Shown here: positions 24,540 through 35,882 of the stretch, one piece after another
Numbering within the stretch: the stretch's first letter is position 1
How the letters are laid out: each line of letters starts with the position of its first letter
NCBI GenBank assembly: GCA_029783825.1
Contig: JAREIK010003001.1
Location: 71,001-135,000, forward strand
Length of the DNA: 64,000 nucleotides
Direction of reading: 5' to 3'
From: Sapria himalayana
Taxonomy: Eukaryota > Streptophyta > Magnoliopsida > Malpighiales > Rafflesiaceae
Position numbers and translations under genes: made by a program
The notes under the pieces: model-generated
Told to the model about the DNA's origin: nothing
Database searches by the model: none
Seen by the model: the letters and a program-made list of their open reading frames with translations, nothing else

Positions 24540-27500
24540 GGATAAAATGAACAATTCACATTCATGTACTAGCTTTCTCCAGCCAAGTAAAATTTTCTAG
24601 ACTTATTCTCTGATAAAATAATATTAAATATCAATGTGCTTTATTCGTATACAAAATATCAAATTTTTGCTAGATGAATAGTACTTTGACGCTCATATTT
24701 GAGCCTCAGATTACTATCAACATTAGTTTTCTGCTTGAACACCCACTTGCACCTTATTGCTCTTGGGCACTTAGAAAACTCCACAAACTTCCAAATATTA
24801 TTATCTTCTGGAAATTATATCTCTTCTTCCATGACTTGCTCTCATTATTTTATTTTCCCATAAATTATGGCTTCCTCCACAACATTCAGATCATTTTTTG
24901 TGATAAGAAGAGCATAATATGCATTACCTACACACCTCATTAATAAGTTTCTAATCCTTGTAGACCTTCTAGGTGTAGGAGAAAACTCAACAACTTTCTC
25001 ATCAAACTCATCGTGCAATGATGAAACTGAATTAGCAACTTTTCATTTCTTCTTAAAGATTCTGAGTCATTAATTCATTATTTATTATTATGACATTGTC
25101 CAAGTTGCAATACCAAAATTCTATGTCCCAATGATCCAACCTCGTTTCATTAAGTAGCAGCTTTGAAAAAAATTATCATAACTTGAATTCGTGTTATGAC
25201 TTTGAAGAGAATCAAGCATCCAAGTTTCATGTCATATCATTGAGTTGAGTCATAAAAACTTCACTTCTTGTTATGACTTAAAGAAAAGTAGCAGTGACCA
25301 ATTTGTTTCTTGGACTCCTTGAATACAATATTTCTTGTATAGAAGACTATAATAGTCTATGAGTTTCACAGCTAATGGTCTTTGATATCTTCCTTTTAGT
25401 CAATGAATACATACTTCATAGATTTAAAATCTAATTTAGTTCTCTTCAATCTTAGCATTTGTACATATGCATCACATCTAAAGACTTAAAGATAAGTCAT
25501 ACTTAACTTCCTCACATACAACACTTCAAATTGAATATGTCCCTTCAAGCATATTTGGGAATATAGTTATTCAAGTAGCACACTATGGCCAAACTTCTGC
25601 CCAAAATTATCTTCAAGTTTGCTCATCTTCTCATTCACCTCATATTATGTATTAATATTATGTTTAGTCTATCACCTATACCATTATGTGGAGTGATATT
25701 CTAATTGTGTTCTTCCTCATAATCCTTTCTTCGGCACAAAGTCAATCCATTAAAAAATATTTAGTCTCATTGTATGTGCGGAAAGCTTGTATCTTCTTAT
25801 TGAAAAAATTATCAACAAACAAAATATAGTATATCAATTTCCCAAGTAATGTCTACAGTGTTTCTCCAAATAAATCAATATGTATCAAGTTCATCACTAT
25901 CATTGTTCTGGTGGCTATCAATTTGAACTTAACTCTCTTTTATTTTTAATACAAATAATCTTCACAAAATTAAAATTATTAGTGACAGTGTAAAACTCCT
26001 TTCAACATATTGTTTGAGAAAACAATCATGATCCTTTTCTCAATAACATGTTGAAATCTCTGATATCACAACATTGTTGAATTTTCTATCATATGAGTCA
26101 TAATGTCATTTGATCCAATCAGCCCGTTTGACACTTATAATTACATTTGGAAGTTTAATCATAGTCGCATCATACATTATCATCTTCACTTACTCATGAC
26201 TTAAAATATTAACAATAAAGTTGTTGCTCATGTGCACTTGTTCATCATCATTATTTTCATACTCACAAAATCATTCTTAATATGAAGTCATGCAATATGA
26301 GACTTTTGAATACATAAATCATGTATCCTCATAAGTATGAATGACACATGTCATTTGCAAAGGAAAAGTTACCATAAAACTCAATCTTTTTCATCGAGTC
26401 ACTTCTACCATTTTCAACCTAAGAAATATTTGTTCGGCATCCCTTCTAAAATGTCCTAGCTTGTTGCATTTTCAATATTTGACCTTAAACTTTTCCACAC
26501 TTTTCTACCTTTCTTTAAACTGGGATTTGCATGTTGACCGAGGGAAACTATTATCATTAGTTCTATCTCTCATATGAAACATTGCACTTGAACATGCTCA
26601 TATTTTCTACTTTTTCATATCCTCAAATAAAAGAGTTGCAATTACAATCTCACATGTCATATTCATCGAACAGCTATTAATAGAAATAATTTGATTGTCC
26701 GGTGAATCTTACTATGAACAAACCATAAATACCGTCTTACCATCATAACTGATCTCATAGCATATAGACACAAATTAACTAATTAATATATTGAATCATG
26801 TAGATGATTGAAGAAAAATAAATGCATCCTTTGTACATTAGATTGTACAGCTTCTTCATCAAGAATATTCAATTAAATAATGACTTATTTTGACAAAAAT
26901 TCTTTAATGTAGAGGTGTTAAATGGGTCGGCCCAGCCCGGCCCGGCACGAGGCAAGGCAGGATTCGGCCGTGCCTGGCCCAGCACTGCAAGCTACAGTAC
27001 CATGCTCAAGCCCGTGCCGGGAGCACCCACAGCACGATTCATGCCATGCCAGGCCAATGTTTTTGGCCCGCGTGTCGTGCCAGGCATTGCACGGCACACC
27101 TAGCAAGTGGACAGAGCACGACAGCCTGTCGCAACAAGCGATGCCCAACAAGGGGAGACGTACCGTGCCTACAGAGGGAGACATACCGTGTCAGGCTTTG
27201 CATGCCAATTTGACACCCCTACTCTAGTGTTGACCATGATCTATTTGTTATTTCCTCTCCAGTGACATTCACAAAAACTAAATCATTAAAGCATTACTAT
27301 ATCAAGTCTAACTCTTTTATCTAGCTTTTCTCATTCAACAATGACAGTTAACTTCAATTTTATTTTTTTACCGCTAACAGACAACTTCGATTCTTAATTA
27401 TAGACCACAAGTCCCTATCAACCAACAAGTCCTCTAATTTTAACTTCCCGAGTTCAAAGGCATCTCTATTTGTAATTTTATTGATCCAATCATTTCAAAG

Positions 27501-27645
27501 TTTTCACTAATAGATCTTGCAAACAAACCTTTAAGATAATCTCACATTGATATCATATACCAAAAAACAGATGCTCTCATACCAAATACCAAGAATCGGA
27601 TGCTCTACTACCAAATATTAGAATACTAAAACATCTAATACCAAA
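24540..27645 (-). pseudogene. Ty1/copia gag-pol remnant with internal deletion
   Basis: Minus-strand order is gag, integrase, RT, RNase H. Near 26440-26475 there is a decayed gag zinc knuckle (KCNKLGHFRRD, with first and last Cys lost). At about 25760-25900 LIHIDLFGE ... YYILFVDNFF matches the start of the integrase core (canonical HMDLFGP ... YFLVIVDDYS). At about 24720-24800 NIWKFVEF ... CKWVFKQK is the RT N-terminus (canonical TWELV ... CKWVFK). This is joined almost directly to RQSTIHLAK, the RNase H motif, so nearly all of RT and part of RNase H are deleted. Stops are frequent. A hAT MITE is inserted at 26910-27221. The primer-binding-site-like sequence is at 27631-27645. Confidence 0.7.
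26910..27221. mobile_element. hAT MITE nested in copia gag
   Basis: The left end is TAGAGGTGTTAAATGGGTCGG and the right end is CCAATTTGACACCCCTA, so the termini are inverted. The flanking 8-mers are CTTTAATG (26902-26909) and CTCTAGTG (27222-27229), a 6/8 match. The 312-bp interior is GC-rich with no coding capacity; the ORFs on both strands are incidental. The insertion post-dates the retrotransposon. Confidence 0.75.
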
Positions 27646-28258
27646 TGTCAAGACAAACATATTACCCACATGATCTTATCATTGATTCATTGTATCTATT
27701 ATGGTTCACCACTAGGTGACAAGGAACATCAATGATTGGGGTAAATTCACAAATCAATTGACATTGAGATTAACTACAAGATACAAGAAAGAGAACACAC
27801 GCACCCACATATGGTTTCACATAGAAGATGAGGGAGCAAGGGGTAGAGAGCACGAAAAAATTGCTACCAATATCATTCTACAATACTCATTGTACATTAT
27901 GATGTTTTTTATGTGTTACAATAATTTATGTACTAATAACTTAAAAATAGAACATGATTACAAGTAATAAAAACACATTCTTTAACGCAACATCAAACTA
28001 ATTATGACAATATTTTCTATGTCAAAAGATCACTTGAGTCGTGATAATATATTTCACGTAAAAACAAAAACTTGAGTTGCAACCTAAAGGACAATGTCAC
28101 AATGTTCATAAGTTAAGCATAACATCACACAGTCACAACGTTGAACAACCACGTCATAACATCAACACATCGCGATGCTTATTCTTCAGCTTGCAACTTA
28201 CTTTTTCAATGAAAACTATCTTCCAAGATCTCAGATGATGTATGAGTCAATTTTAACA
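27646..28258 (-). mobile_element. Copia LTR 2 (5' LTR, minus orientation)
   Basis: It runs on the minus strand from TGTTAAAATTGACTC (28258) to CTTGACA (27646). This 613-bp LTR has TG...CA ends and is followed by TTTGGTATTAGATG. It parallels LTR 1 throughout but is visibly diverged. On its right it abuts the EFR3-like pseudogene in mid-exon, so the insertion (or a later rearrangement) truncated that gene copy. Confidence 0.7.
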
Positions 28259-29430
28259 AACACACCTCAAGGTCTGACGAGTATTCTAGGTTCATCATAT
28301 CAGCAGCCATGAATTTTCTGCTTTGGACTAAGAAAGAAACAAGCCTTGAAAGTGATTTTAAAGCCAACTTATTGTCTTCTTGAGAACCATATGCAATTAG
28401 GAAATCAATTCTTGCACCAATGGACCACACCTTTCGATGATCGGCAGGGTGCACAAATGGATCAACCATTTTTTTTCTGTAAGCAGCACTTTTGCCAAAT
28501 TAACTAGTGAAACAATATTGTGGACTTCTGAGAAAAAAAAAATCATTATTGGTAATAAGATAAAGTGAAGGATGATCTGCACAGAGGTAGAGGGAATGTT
28601 CCTCCTCCAGTAAGAGCAATGTCTCTCAAGGAAAACGTTAGTTGTAACTTCAAACTAGAACATCATTTATGGAATTCTTAGCTTGAGAAAACAAAGATAT
28701 AATACTGCAAGTGTGAGCTATTGCTTCATAGTTCATAGTTTTCTGGTGTGTTTTCAAGATAAATGAATTGCACCCAAGTAGATGTGCTTGAAAATTTTTT
28801 GTTCAGTGTCAACTGATAAATGCTCCTAATGTTTTTCATTGCGTACACCAGAACATTTTCTTTGCAACTTGGATGTTGGTCTTACACAACAAGTAACCTC
28901 CCCATCTGCATCTAATCAAAAAATGCAATAGAAGAAGAGAAAGCAGTGACACTTCTAGACAGAATCAGTGGAAATGCTTAAGTTTTTGTTGGATTAGGAT
29001 TAGCAAAGGATAGGAGAGGACAAACAGAAGATGGCACAAGAACGACAGAATATGGAATGAGCAACAATTCATGTCTCATGGTCTATATGAACCACAGGTT
29101 ACACTAACTGATGAAATAAAGCCATATTGAATGCCTTGTTTTGATATGGGAAATTCAATAAATAAGCGCCAACTTGAGCAGCAAAGAAAATAGAAGAAAC
29201 TGTGATCCTAGTCACAACAGCAATAGCTGACATATTCTCTAACATCACAGCCATAATATCAAGAAATGGAAAAGCATCTCCAACCTTACTGGACAATTGG
29301 ACAAATGATTTATCAACTGTTTCTCTTAAAATTGTGGTCCAGTTCTCTTAATTTTCTGCAAATGTCTCATTACATCCCTAGCTACACCAATGATTGCCAA
29401 TGTACGAGAAACCTTTGCAAAAACCCTAAT
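28259..29430 (-). pseudogene. EFR3/SRL2-like ARM-repeat protein pseudogene fragment
   Basis: The minus strand carries pieces of a plant EFR3-like protein, a family of ARM-repeat membrane scaffolds for PI4-kinase (rice member SEMI-ROLLED LEAF 2). From 5' to 3' they are AIIGVARDVMRHLQKIK (about 29395-29340); LSSKVGDAF, DIMAVMLENMSAIAVV and YQNKAFNMALFHQL (29296-29105); DHET ... VVLVPSSVCP (about 29085-29020); and VDPFVHPADHRK, AYGSQEDNKLALKSLS (28466-28350). Family members known to me read DVMAVMLEN, YQNKAFPEALFHQLL and VDPFLH in the same order. Breaks are TAA right after FHQLV, TGA after DHET, a frameshift before VVLVP and loss of about 25 codons before LSSKVG. The 3' part ends at the copia LTR. 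Two downstream pieces may be separate exons with introns between. Confidence 0.75.
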
Positions 29431-30805
29431 TTGAGAAAAACACAAATCAGGAATCTTAACCTAGTGTTTTCAAATGCCGCAAAAACCGAACAACCAAAAA
29501 ATGTGTCTCCCATCAACAGAATTCCAGCGACAAACTTCCCTATGGCACCGACAAAGTGGGTGTCAATGCTAATAGCAACTGTCTTCGTCCATAACACAGT
29601 GGATGTGCGAAAGCAGTGTTAGGTACACGGTACCATGCACCTTCTTCAACCATTGTGTGTGTGCACTGTAGCACACATTTGCATCAAAAACAAAAATATC
29701 AAAAATTATGGATGTATCAATAATTCAATTTACAGATATATCAGAATATATGCATGAATATTTTGATTCAAAATATTGATAGATAATATTATAATTAAAA
29801 TAAAATTAAAGTATAATAAATTTTTTAAAGTTATAATAAAAAAATTAATATATATTATACAATTTACGATATACAATTAAATTATATGATGTTAATAAAT
29901 AAAAAATATTAATTTTATAACATTATTTACTTTTTATAACTATATTAAATATTTTATTTAAATATAGATATTTATGTTGGTTAGATTGATTGAATATAAT
30001 ATTATAATAGTATATTTAATTATATTTTATTATATAAATAGTATTACACATTAATGTTATTTGCTTATCATATACATAGTAAAAAATAAAGCTAATATTA
30101 AATTCATGAATATTTCATATATATGATCAATATTAATTTAAGAGAATCATATTTTAGTGTATTAAAATTTAAAAAAAAATTATCATTTACATTTATTATT
30201 AAATTCATGTAATATTTTTGATATGATTATGATATATTTTTTGTGCAAACATTTTTTATTTTTTATTTTTTAATGCACTAAAATATAATTTCTGATTTTA
30301 ATTTTAATTACATTTAATATATGAATAATATTAAATTTAATTTCATTTATTTATGAAAGATGTAGTAAATTATCGATTCAAATGTATAATTATATGTTAT
30401 TTAATTTATTCAAATTTATTGAATATAAAAATAATTAAGTTTAGTTATATTATAATATATATCTAACATTGAATTAATTTGATTCAAATATAAATTATTA
30501 TAAGATCAAAAATATTTGAATCATATATCACAAATATATTTAGGCATATCACAGATATATCTCATTATATATAGATATATTTAGATATTTCCTTCCCTAA
30601 ATTTATTTTTTACAAATATTATCCATGATTATCAATATATATGATATATCATGGATTTGTAGCGATTAATATATAAATTGATCTATAAATATTTTTTGTA
30701 CCATGTATTGTGTCAATAATCATGAAAATAAGATACAACATAGATATATTGAAAATATATTCAAATATTTTCATCCTTAGTTTGCATGTACGTGCTAAAC
30801 ACTGA
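29431..30805. other. AT-rich spacer
   Basis: Up to about 29640 this may still include intron or upstream exon remnants of the EFR3-like pseudogene. Beyond that it is very AT-rich with no gene, RNA or clear element. Confidence 0.45.
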
Positions 30806-31170
30806 AAATGGATTTTGTCGCCTTTAGTACCTCCATCATCACCTATTGCCTCCCAACCACAGCCCACTTCAAGCCCAGCACAACCCATTCCAGGCCCGGC
30901 AGTATGCAGGCCAATCGTGTCATGCCAAGCTGGCTAGTTGGTTTCCATGCCATGCCAAGTTGGCCAACTAGTTCTTGTGCCAGGATGTGTCAGCCGACTA
31001 GTTCCCATACCATGCTGAGCCAACCAATTCATTCATATGTCGTGTCGGGCCGGCTGGCTCATTCTCATGTCGTGTTGGGTGGGCCGGGTCATTCTCATGC
31101 AATTTCGGGCTAACCAACTAGTTCCAATGTCATGCAAGGCCGACAAGCTCATTCTCATGTTGTGCTAGGC

Positions 31171-32029
31171 TAAGAAGTACGAACACAGACACGGACACGG
31201 GGATACGATACGACAGGATACGGGAACACGACAAATTCTAAAAAACTAGGATGTGAATACGACTAGAATACTACATTATAAAAAAAATATAATTAAAAAT
31301 AAAAATTATTTTTTTATAAATATTAGGTATTTTTAAAAATAAATTAAATTAAATTAATTTATTTTATTTTATTTTATATAATAAATATATTTTTTTTATT
31401 TTATAAAATAAAAATATTGTATTGTATTTTATTTTATAAGATACTATTTATAATTATTTTATTTTATAAAATAATATTTTATAATTATCTTATATTATAT
31501 AAAAATATATTTTTTTATAATATAATTTTTTTTTATTTTTTTTTATGTCACCCCTGTATCCCCACAAATTGCGCCCTTCCCCTGCCTCTCCCCACAAATA
31601 GCGCCCGCCCCCTGGCTCTCCCCACAGATAGCGCCCGCCCCCTGGCTCTCCCCACAGATAGCGCCCGCCCCCTGGCTCTCCCCACAGATAGCGCCCGCCC
31701 CCTGGCTCTCCCCATAGATAGCGCCCGCCCCTACCTCCCCCCCCCCCTCAAATCGGGCTCGCCCCCTACCTCCCCACATATCGCACATGCCGCCTGCGTC
31801 GAGCGGCCAACGTCGCCCTGGATATCACCGGACGTCAGTCACTCTCGGCATGGATACGACAGCTGACGCAACCGTCCGATACACCACGTGGCATATCAGA
31901 TACTGATTGATCAATGATACGCCACGTGACATATCAGACACATATCTATGCCGTGTCCGTACTGTGTCCAAGTGTCCAGGTGTCTGACACGTGGACACGA
32001 CTGTATGGAGCCGTGTCTGTGCTTCCTTG
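31171..32029. mobile_element. Mutator-like non-autonomous element
   Basis: The left end TAAGAAGTACGAACACAGAC and the right end, in reverse complement CAAGGAAGCACAGACACGG, are imperfect inverted repeats. The flanks GTGCTAGGC (31162-31170) and GTGCTATGG (32030-32038) form a 9-bp target duplication with two mismatches, which fits Mutator-like elements. Removing the element and one flank leaves an exact 30-bp minisatellite unit, which supports the boundaries independently. The interior has an AT-rich left half and a GC-rich minisatellite. No transposase is encoded. Confidence 0.7.
31561..31740. repeat. Second 30-bp minisatellite, inside the Mutator-like element
   Basis: There are six units of CCCACAGATAGCGCCCGCCC plus CCTGGCTCTC, phased from 31561. 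The central three or four are nearly identical and the outer ones are diverged. Thirty base pairs is ten codons, so both strands stay open (PTDSARPLAL on +, GESQGAGAIC on -). No start context, homology or codon evidence supports the 149-aa plus-strand frame, so it is treated as an artefact. Confidence 0.85.
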
Positions 32030-32195
32030 GTGCTATGGTGGCTGGCTCATTCTCATGCAGTGCCAAGGTGACCAGCTAGTTCCCATGCCGTGTCAGGCTA
32101 GCCAGCTAGTTCACATGTCGTGTTGGCACAATGGCATGGTAGTGCCACAATCAAATGAGGTATGCTGGCATGGCACATCCCGTTTGACACCTCTA

Positions 32196-32560
32196 TATTT
32201 TGATCACATCTCATTAAAATTTTATCATGTTTCAAAATTTGGAATGATTCACAAATCAATCTTTAAGATAAAATAAAAAAAATACAAATGAATGTTGACA
32301 TACATAAATACAATAATACTGAGACTATGAGTCATGACGATCCAAACAAGAAAGAATAATATTGGACTATGTGTAGTTCTTCAAAAAAAAAAATTTGCTT
32401 AAAATTTATATTTTTAAAATCATATCTGAGAGTGTTTTTTCAATATTTTTCTTACATTTTATATTAATCACATTTACAATATATTTTACATTTAAATTTT
32501 AAATAAATTTTAATTTTATATACATATATATTATTAATATATTAAATGTAGGCAACAGAC
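32196..32560. other. AT-rich spacer
   Basis: I see no gene or element boundary here. Confidence 0.5.
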
Positions 32561-33000
32561 TTACAACCTACATTAGCCTTTTATTTTTGTGGTGACTTGG
32601 CTAGCCCAGAATGCCCTGGACAATGCCCAATGCCAGATCTACAACTTGTGCCCTGTAGCCTAATGCCTAGAGGACACAAGTGGCAGGAATAGATCACCAG
32701 GGTTGTAGCTTACTACTTGTGGCGGCTAACCCAAGCTAGCCTGAATTACTCATGCTAATGCCAATTTTACTTTTATCCAGCAAGAGTTCAACTCAACATG
32801 GCTCAACTTGACATGGCTCAAAATGACCAAATGCCTCAGCAAGCTCATCAAGTAGTATAGTGCCTACTTGCCTCTGTGTTGTTCCGACACTACACAATTA
32901 GCAGCAAGAAATTATCTCGTGTCCAACATGGCATGATGGCCTAGCCGAGTATAAAAAACTTTGGTCGTGCCAACCTAACACGACCCATTTCACACCTCTA
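32561..33000. mobile_element. GC-rich hAT-family terminal block
   Basis: It ends with CCCATTTCACACCTCTA at 33000. The interior (CTAGCC, TGCCTAG, GGACAC words) resembles the block at 4700-5247 more than the CATGCC-rich ones, suggesting a subfamily. The left boundary is approximate. Confidence 0.5.
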
Positions 33001-33744
33001 TATGACAAGACTTTTAGGACATACAATTTTATTTAAAGATAATGATTATTTAAAAATTATGAATTAATCAAATTATAATTGACATACAACTTCTACAAAT
33101 ATAAGTTGTCTTGAATATTGTACTTTTCTATAAGTCATATCTTACGCATGTGCTCAATGTGAGAAAAGTGACAAAATTACTAGTTCATGAGTCATTGGTC
33201 AAACCAATGATTGGACCACTATTAAATTTGTGACATCATAAATATATTTTATATATTATTAAAATTAAAAATATTTTTAAAAAATTATACACATATAGAT
33301 AAAAATATCAATGAATATAAATATATAATGCTTAAACTTTTTGAATATATCAAAAATATTAATAAAATTTTGACAAAATATATTCAAAATTTATAAAAAT
33401 ATTTAAAAAAACTTACAAAAATTATTAAATAAATAAAATATACATTAACTAACTTTGTAAATATAATTGACGTAAAACTTCTTTAATTTGATATATTCAA
33501 TAATATACAATAAACGATACATATATATTTATTAATCATTTTTTAATATTTATATTTTTTATATTTTTATTATCATATAAATTATATAAAAAAAATTGTT
33601 TGAAATATTAAAATAGTTGTTTATATATTTTAGTAATTAATTAAATAAAATATAAAATAAAATAATTATGATTAATTTGTTTATTAAAATATTCTTTTAA
33701 TTGTCATAAATTTAAAAAAAAATTAATATACAAGTAACATTAAA
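33001..33744. other. AT-rich DNA with a palindromic GGTCAAACCAATGATTGGACC-like patch
   Basis: Near 33195-33225 the words GGTCAAACC and GATTGGACC occur next to each other. Similar words recur at the far end of the SINE-like patch at 33745-34030, so the two may be ends of one degraded element. Otherwise nothing is seen. Confidence 0.35.
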
Positions 33745-34030
33745 AAGATAAAGTAGACAGCGATAATTTAGTTGTTTCATCACACATAGATCAAGTGTTC
33801 AAATCTCTTCAACAACACTAAATTTTCTTTTTATGTGGCCACATGGTCTAGGATGGTTTCTTAAAAACTTATCAATTTTGACAGATTATTGGTCTGACAA
33901 CCAATCTTGCTAGGTTAATACCAATTCAATAGGATACCTACCCAATTGGCAAAATTAGACTAGTCAAGTAACTGGTTGATAACTAGACTAATCTGACCAA
34001 CAAGTTTGGTTTGATTTTCTCATCCATACA
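33745..34030 (+). repeat. tRNA-like/SINE-like dispersed repeat, copy 2
   Basis: It has a B-box-like GTGTTCAAATCTC at about 33795 and a downstream body (GACTAATCTGACCAACAAG, TTTTCTCATCCATA) similar to copy 1 at 1375-1612 (GACTAGTCTGATCAGCAGG, ACTTCTCATTCATA). It is diverged, without a visible 3' tail or target duplication. Confidence 0.35.
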
Positions 34031-34529
34031 TAAGACTCTCACATAGTCTAAACCTACGAGAGGTTAATATCTCATTATGCTTATCTCTAGAAAATGGAAA
34101 AGTTTCATAGGAGTTTCGAACAAAAGACTATCACCTTTAAACGAAAGTATTTGTCATTGAATAAAGGCACATTTTCTAAATGTTTCGAAAAAAATAAATT
34201 AATTTTTTTTTAAATAACACAAAGAATGAGTACAATTATGAGGAAGATTTTGATTTAATTATATCCTAAAAAGCATAATAATTAAAATTTGAAAAATTTA
34301 CATTTTGGAGCCTATATTCTAAAATATTTATGATATAGTCCTCAAATCAAAAAAATTCATTAAGAACTACCACAAAATAAAATATATTTATATTTTAAAT
34401 CACCAAAAACTATAAAACCAATTTTGCCTCTGTATTTTAAAAAAATAATAATAATAATTTTCAAATTCCAAAACCACCAAACAATTACTTTTTGATTTCC
34501 AAAAAAAAAATCATTTTTTATTTAAGATT

Positions 34530-35200
34530 TAAATATATTTATAGGTGTGTATATATATATATCTATATTTATATTTATATTTATATTTATATATTTATTT
34601 TTATATATGAACCTTATAATGTATATATATATTTAGATTTATAAATATATATACATATATAAGTCTATATATACACCAATACATATAAATTTATATATAT
34701 ATATATAACTATAATACATATATATATATATGCATATAAATCAATAAATATAAAAATTTATAAATATACATATTTTATACATTTATAAATACACAAATAC
34801 ATATACTTTTATACGTAAACATATATATTTATAGATCAAGATATTTAGATATATGTGACATATATATATATATACAATTTTATATAACATATATATACAT
34901 ATATACATATATATAATTCTATAAATATATATTTATATATAAAGCAAAATCTATGTTTATAAAGTATAAGTATGTATACTTATAAATATTATATTTATTA
35001 ATTTATATATATACATTTACATGTGTATTTATACATTTATTATTATGTAAATTATATTTATAGGTATATATACATATATATTTATAGATCTAGATAGATA
35101 TATAAATATATATACTATATTTTTATATATATAAGTGTGTGTGTGTGTAAATATTTCTATATATATGTGTAAACCTAAAAGTATATATATAATATATTTT
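34530..35200. repeat. TA-rich microsatellite cluster
   Basis: Long interrupted runs of TA, TTTATA and ATACAT fill this interval, including a short (GT)n at about 35135-35148. The small ORFs in it are low-complexity artefacts. Confidence 0.8.
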
Positions 35201-35882
35201 TTTTTTAATTTTAAAATAATTAACCCGCCCCCCAAAATCAGAAAGTGGTTTCATAGTGGACACCAGATATGTTTTGTATTCCTAATGATGCTGGTTGATC
35301 ACGTTGAACTCTTAAACTATTTTATTTAATTTTTAAAAAAAACATCAATTCAATTATTCTAATGTACCAGTAACTCTTTTAAGATATATCATTACATGAT
35401 AACTAATAATATATTGTCACCTGCTAGGATCAACATAATGCAAGAGAATACCAGATTGTGATATCTTTGTTAGATAAAATATTGGTTAATTATATGAATT
35501 TTATGTTATAAACTCGTGTGACTAAATTGCAATGTTGCATACAGGATACATATGAAAACAATGAAAGTAATAGCCAACTGTAAAACATAGGGCATGGTTA
35601 AATTTCATGGACATGTAACCATTAGTTGTCCTGATGGAATGGAAAGCTTACTTTATATGTATTGTAATGAAATAACACACATTAGATTATTAGAGTAATG
35701 AAATCAAGATGATAAATTAACATGTTAAGCAGCCCAACTTAATATCAAAGAAAAACATTCACCATTGGATAGGACATGGAATAATAAACAAATTAGTAGT
35801 AAATGCACAGCAGACTCAGAAATAAACATAGGTACCAATAATTTTCCATGTGAATTAAAACTTTAATAGTGGAATGAAATTT
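35201..35882. other. 3' flank of the GTE-like gene
   Basis: The composition is less repetitive than the neighbours. It probably contains the 3' untranslated region of the minus-strand bromodomain gene, and possibly a last exon if GTAAATA at 35885-35891 acts as a donor. No independent gene is seen. Confidence 0.4.

Larger units (their letters stand above)
30918..32115. repeat. 30-bp minisatellite, interrupted
   Basis: Eight consecutive 30-bp units run from 30918 to 31157. They are diverged around TGTCATGCCAAGC...CTAGTTCCCA. A ninth begins at 31158, is split by the element at 31171-32029 and ends at 32055. Units ten and eleven are 32056-32085 and 32086-32115. The unit length is strictly 30 bp while the sequence varies. 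The short ORF at 30808-31113 translates this repeat and is not a gene. Confidence 0.8.
30840..32195. mobile_element. hAT-family GC-rich element expanded by a minisatellite
   Basis: The right terminus CCCGTTTGACACCTCTA at 32195 is exact for the family; the left end near 30840-30900 is not resolved. Most of the interior is a 30-bp minisatellite that was invaded by a second transposon at 31171-32029. Confidence 0.55.

Noticed and set aside
24220..24943. Two plus-strand ORFs of about 90 residues
   Set aside because: They are antisense to copia RNase H and RT motifs that read clearly on the minus strand.
26915..27227. Overlapping ORFs on both strands
   Set aside because: They lie within a GC-rich hAT MITE whose low stop-codon frequency explains them.
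29266..29622. 118-aa plus-strand ORF
   Set aside because: It is antisense to the EFR3-like pseudogene pieces.
31561..31740. CRISPR-like regular 30-bp repeats
   Set aside because: There are no spacers; units are directly adjacent. The context is a plant nuclear genome.
31417..31866. 149-aa ORF with ten-residue PTDSARPLAL repeats
   Set aside because: It is produced by a 30-bp minisatellite that is open on both strands, preceded by AT-rich sequence; no homology or coding context.
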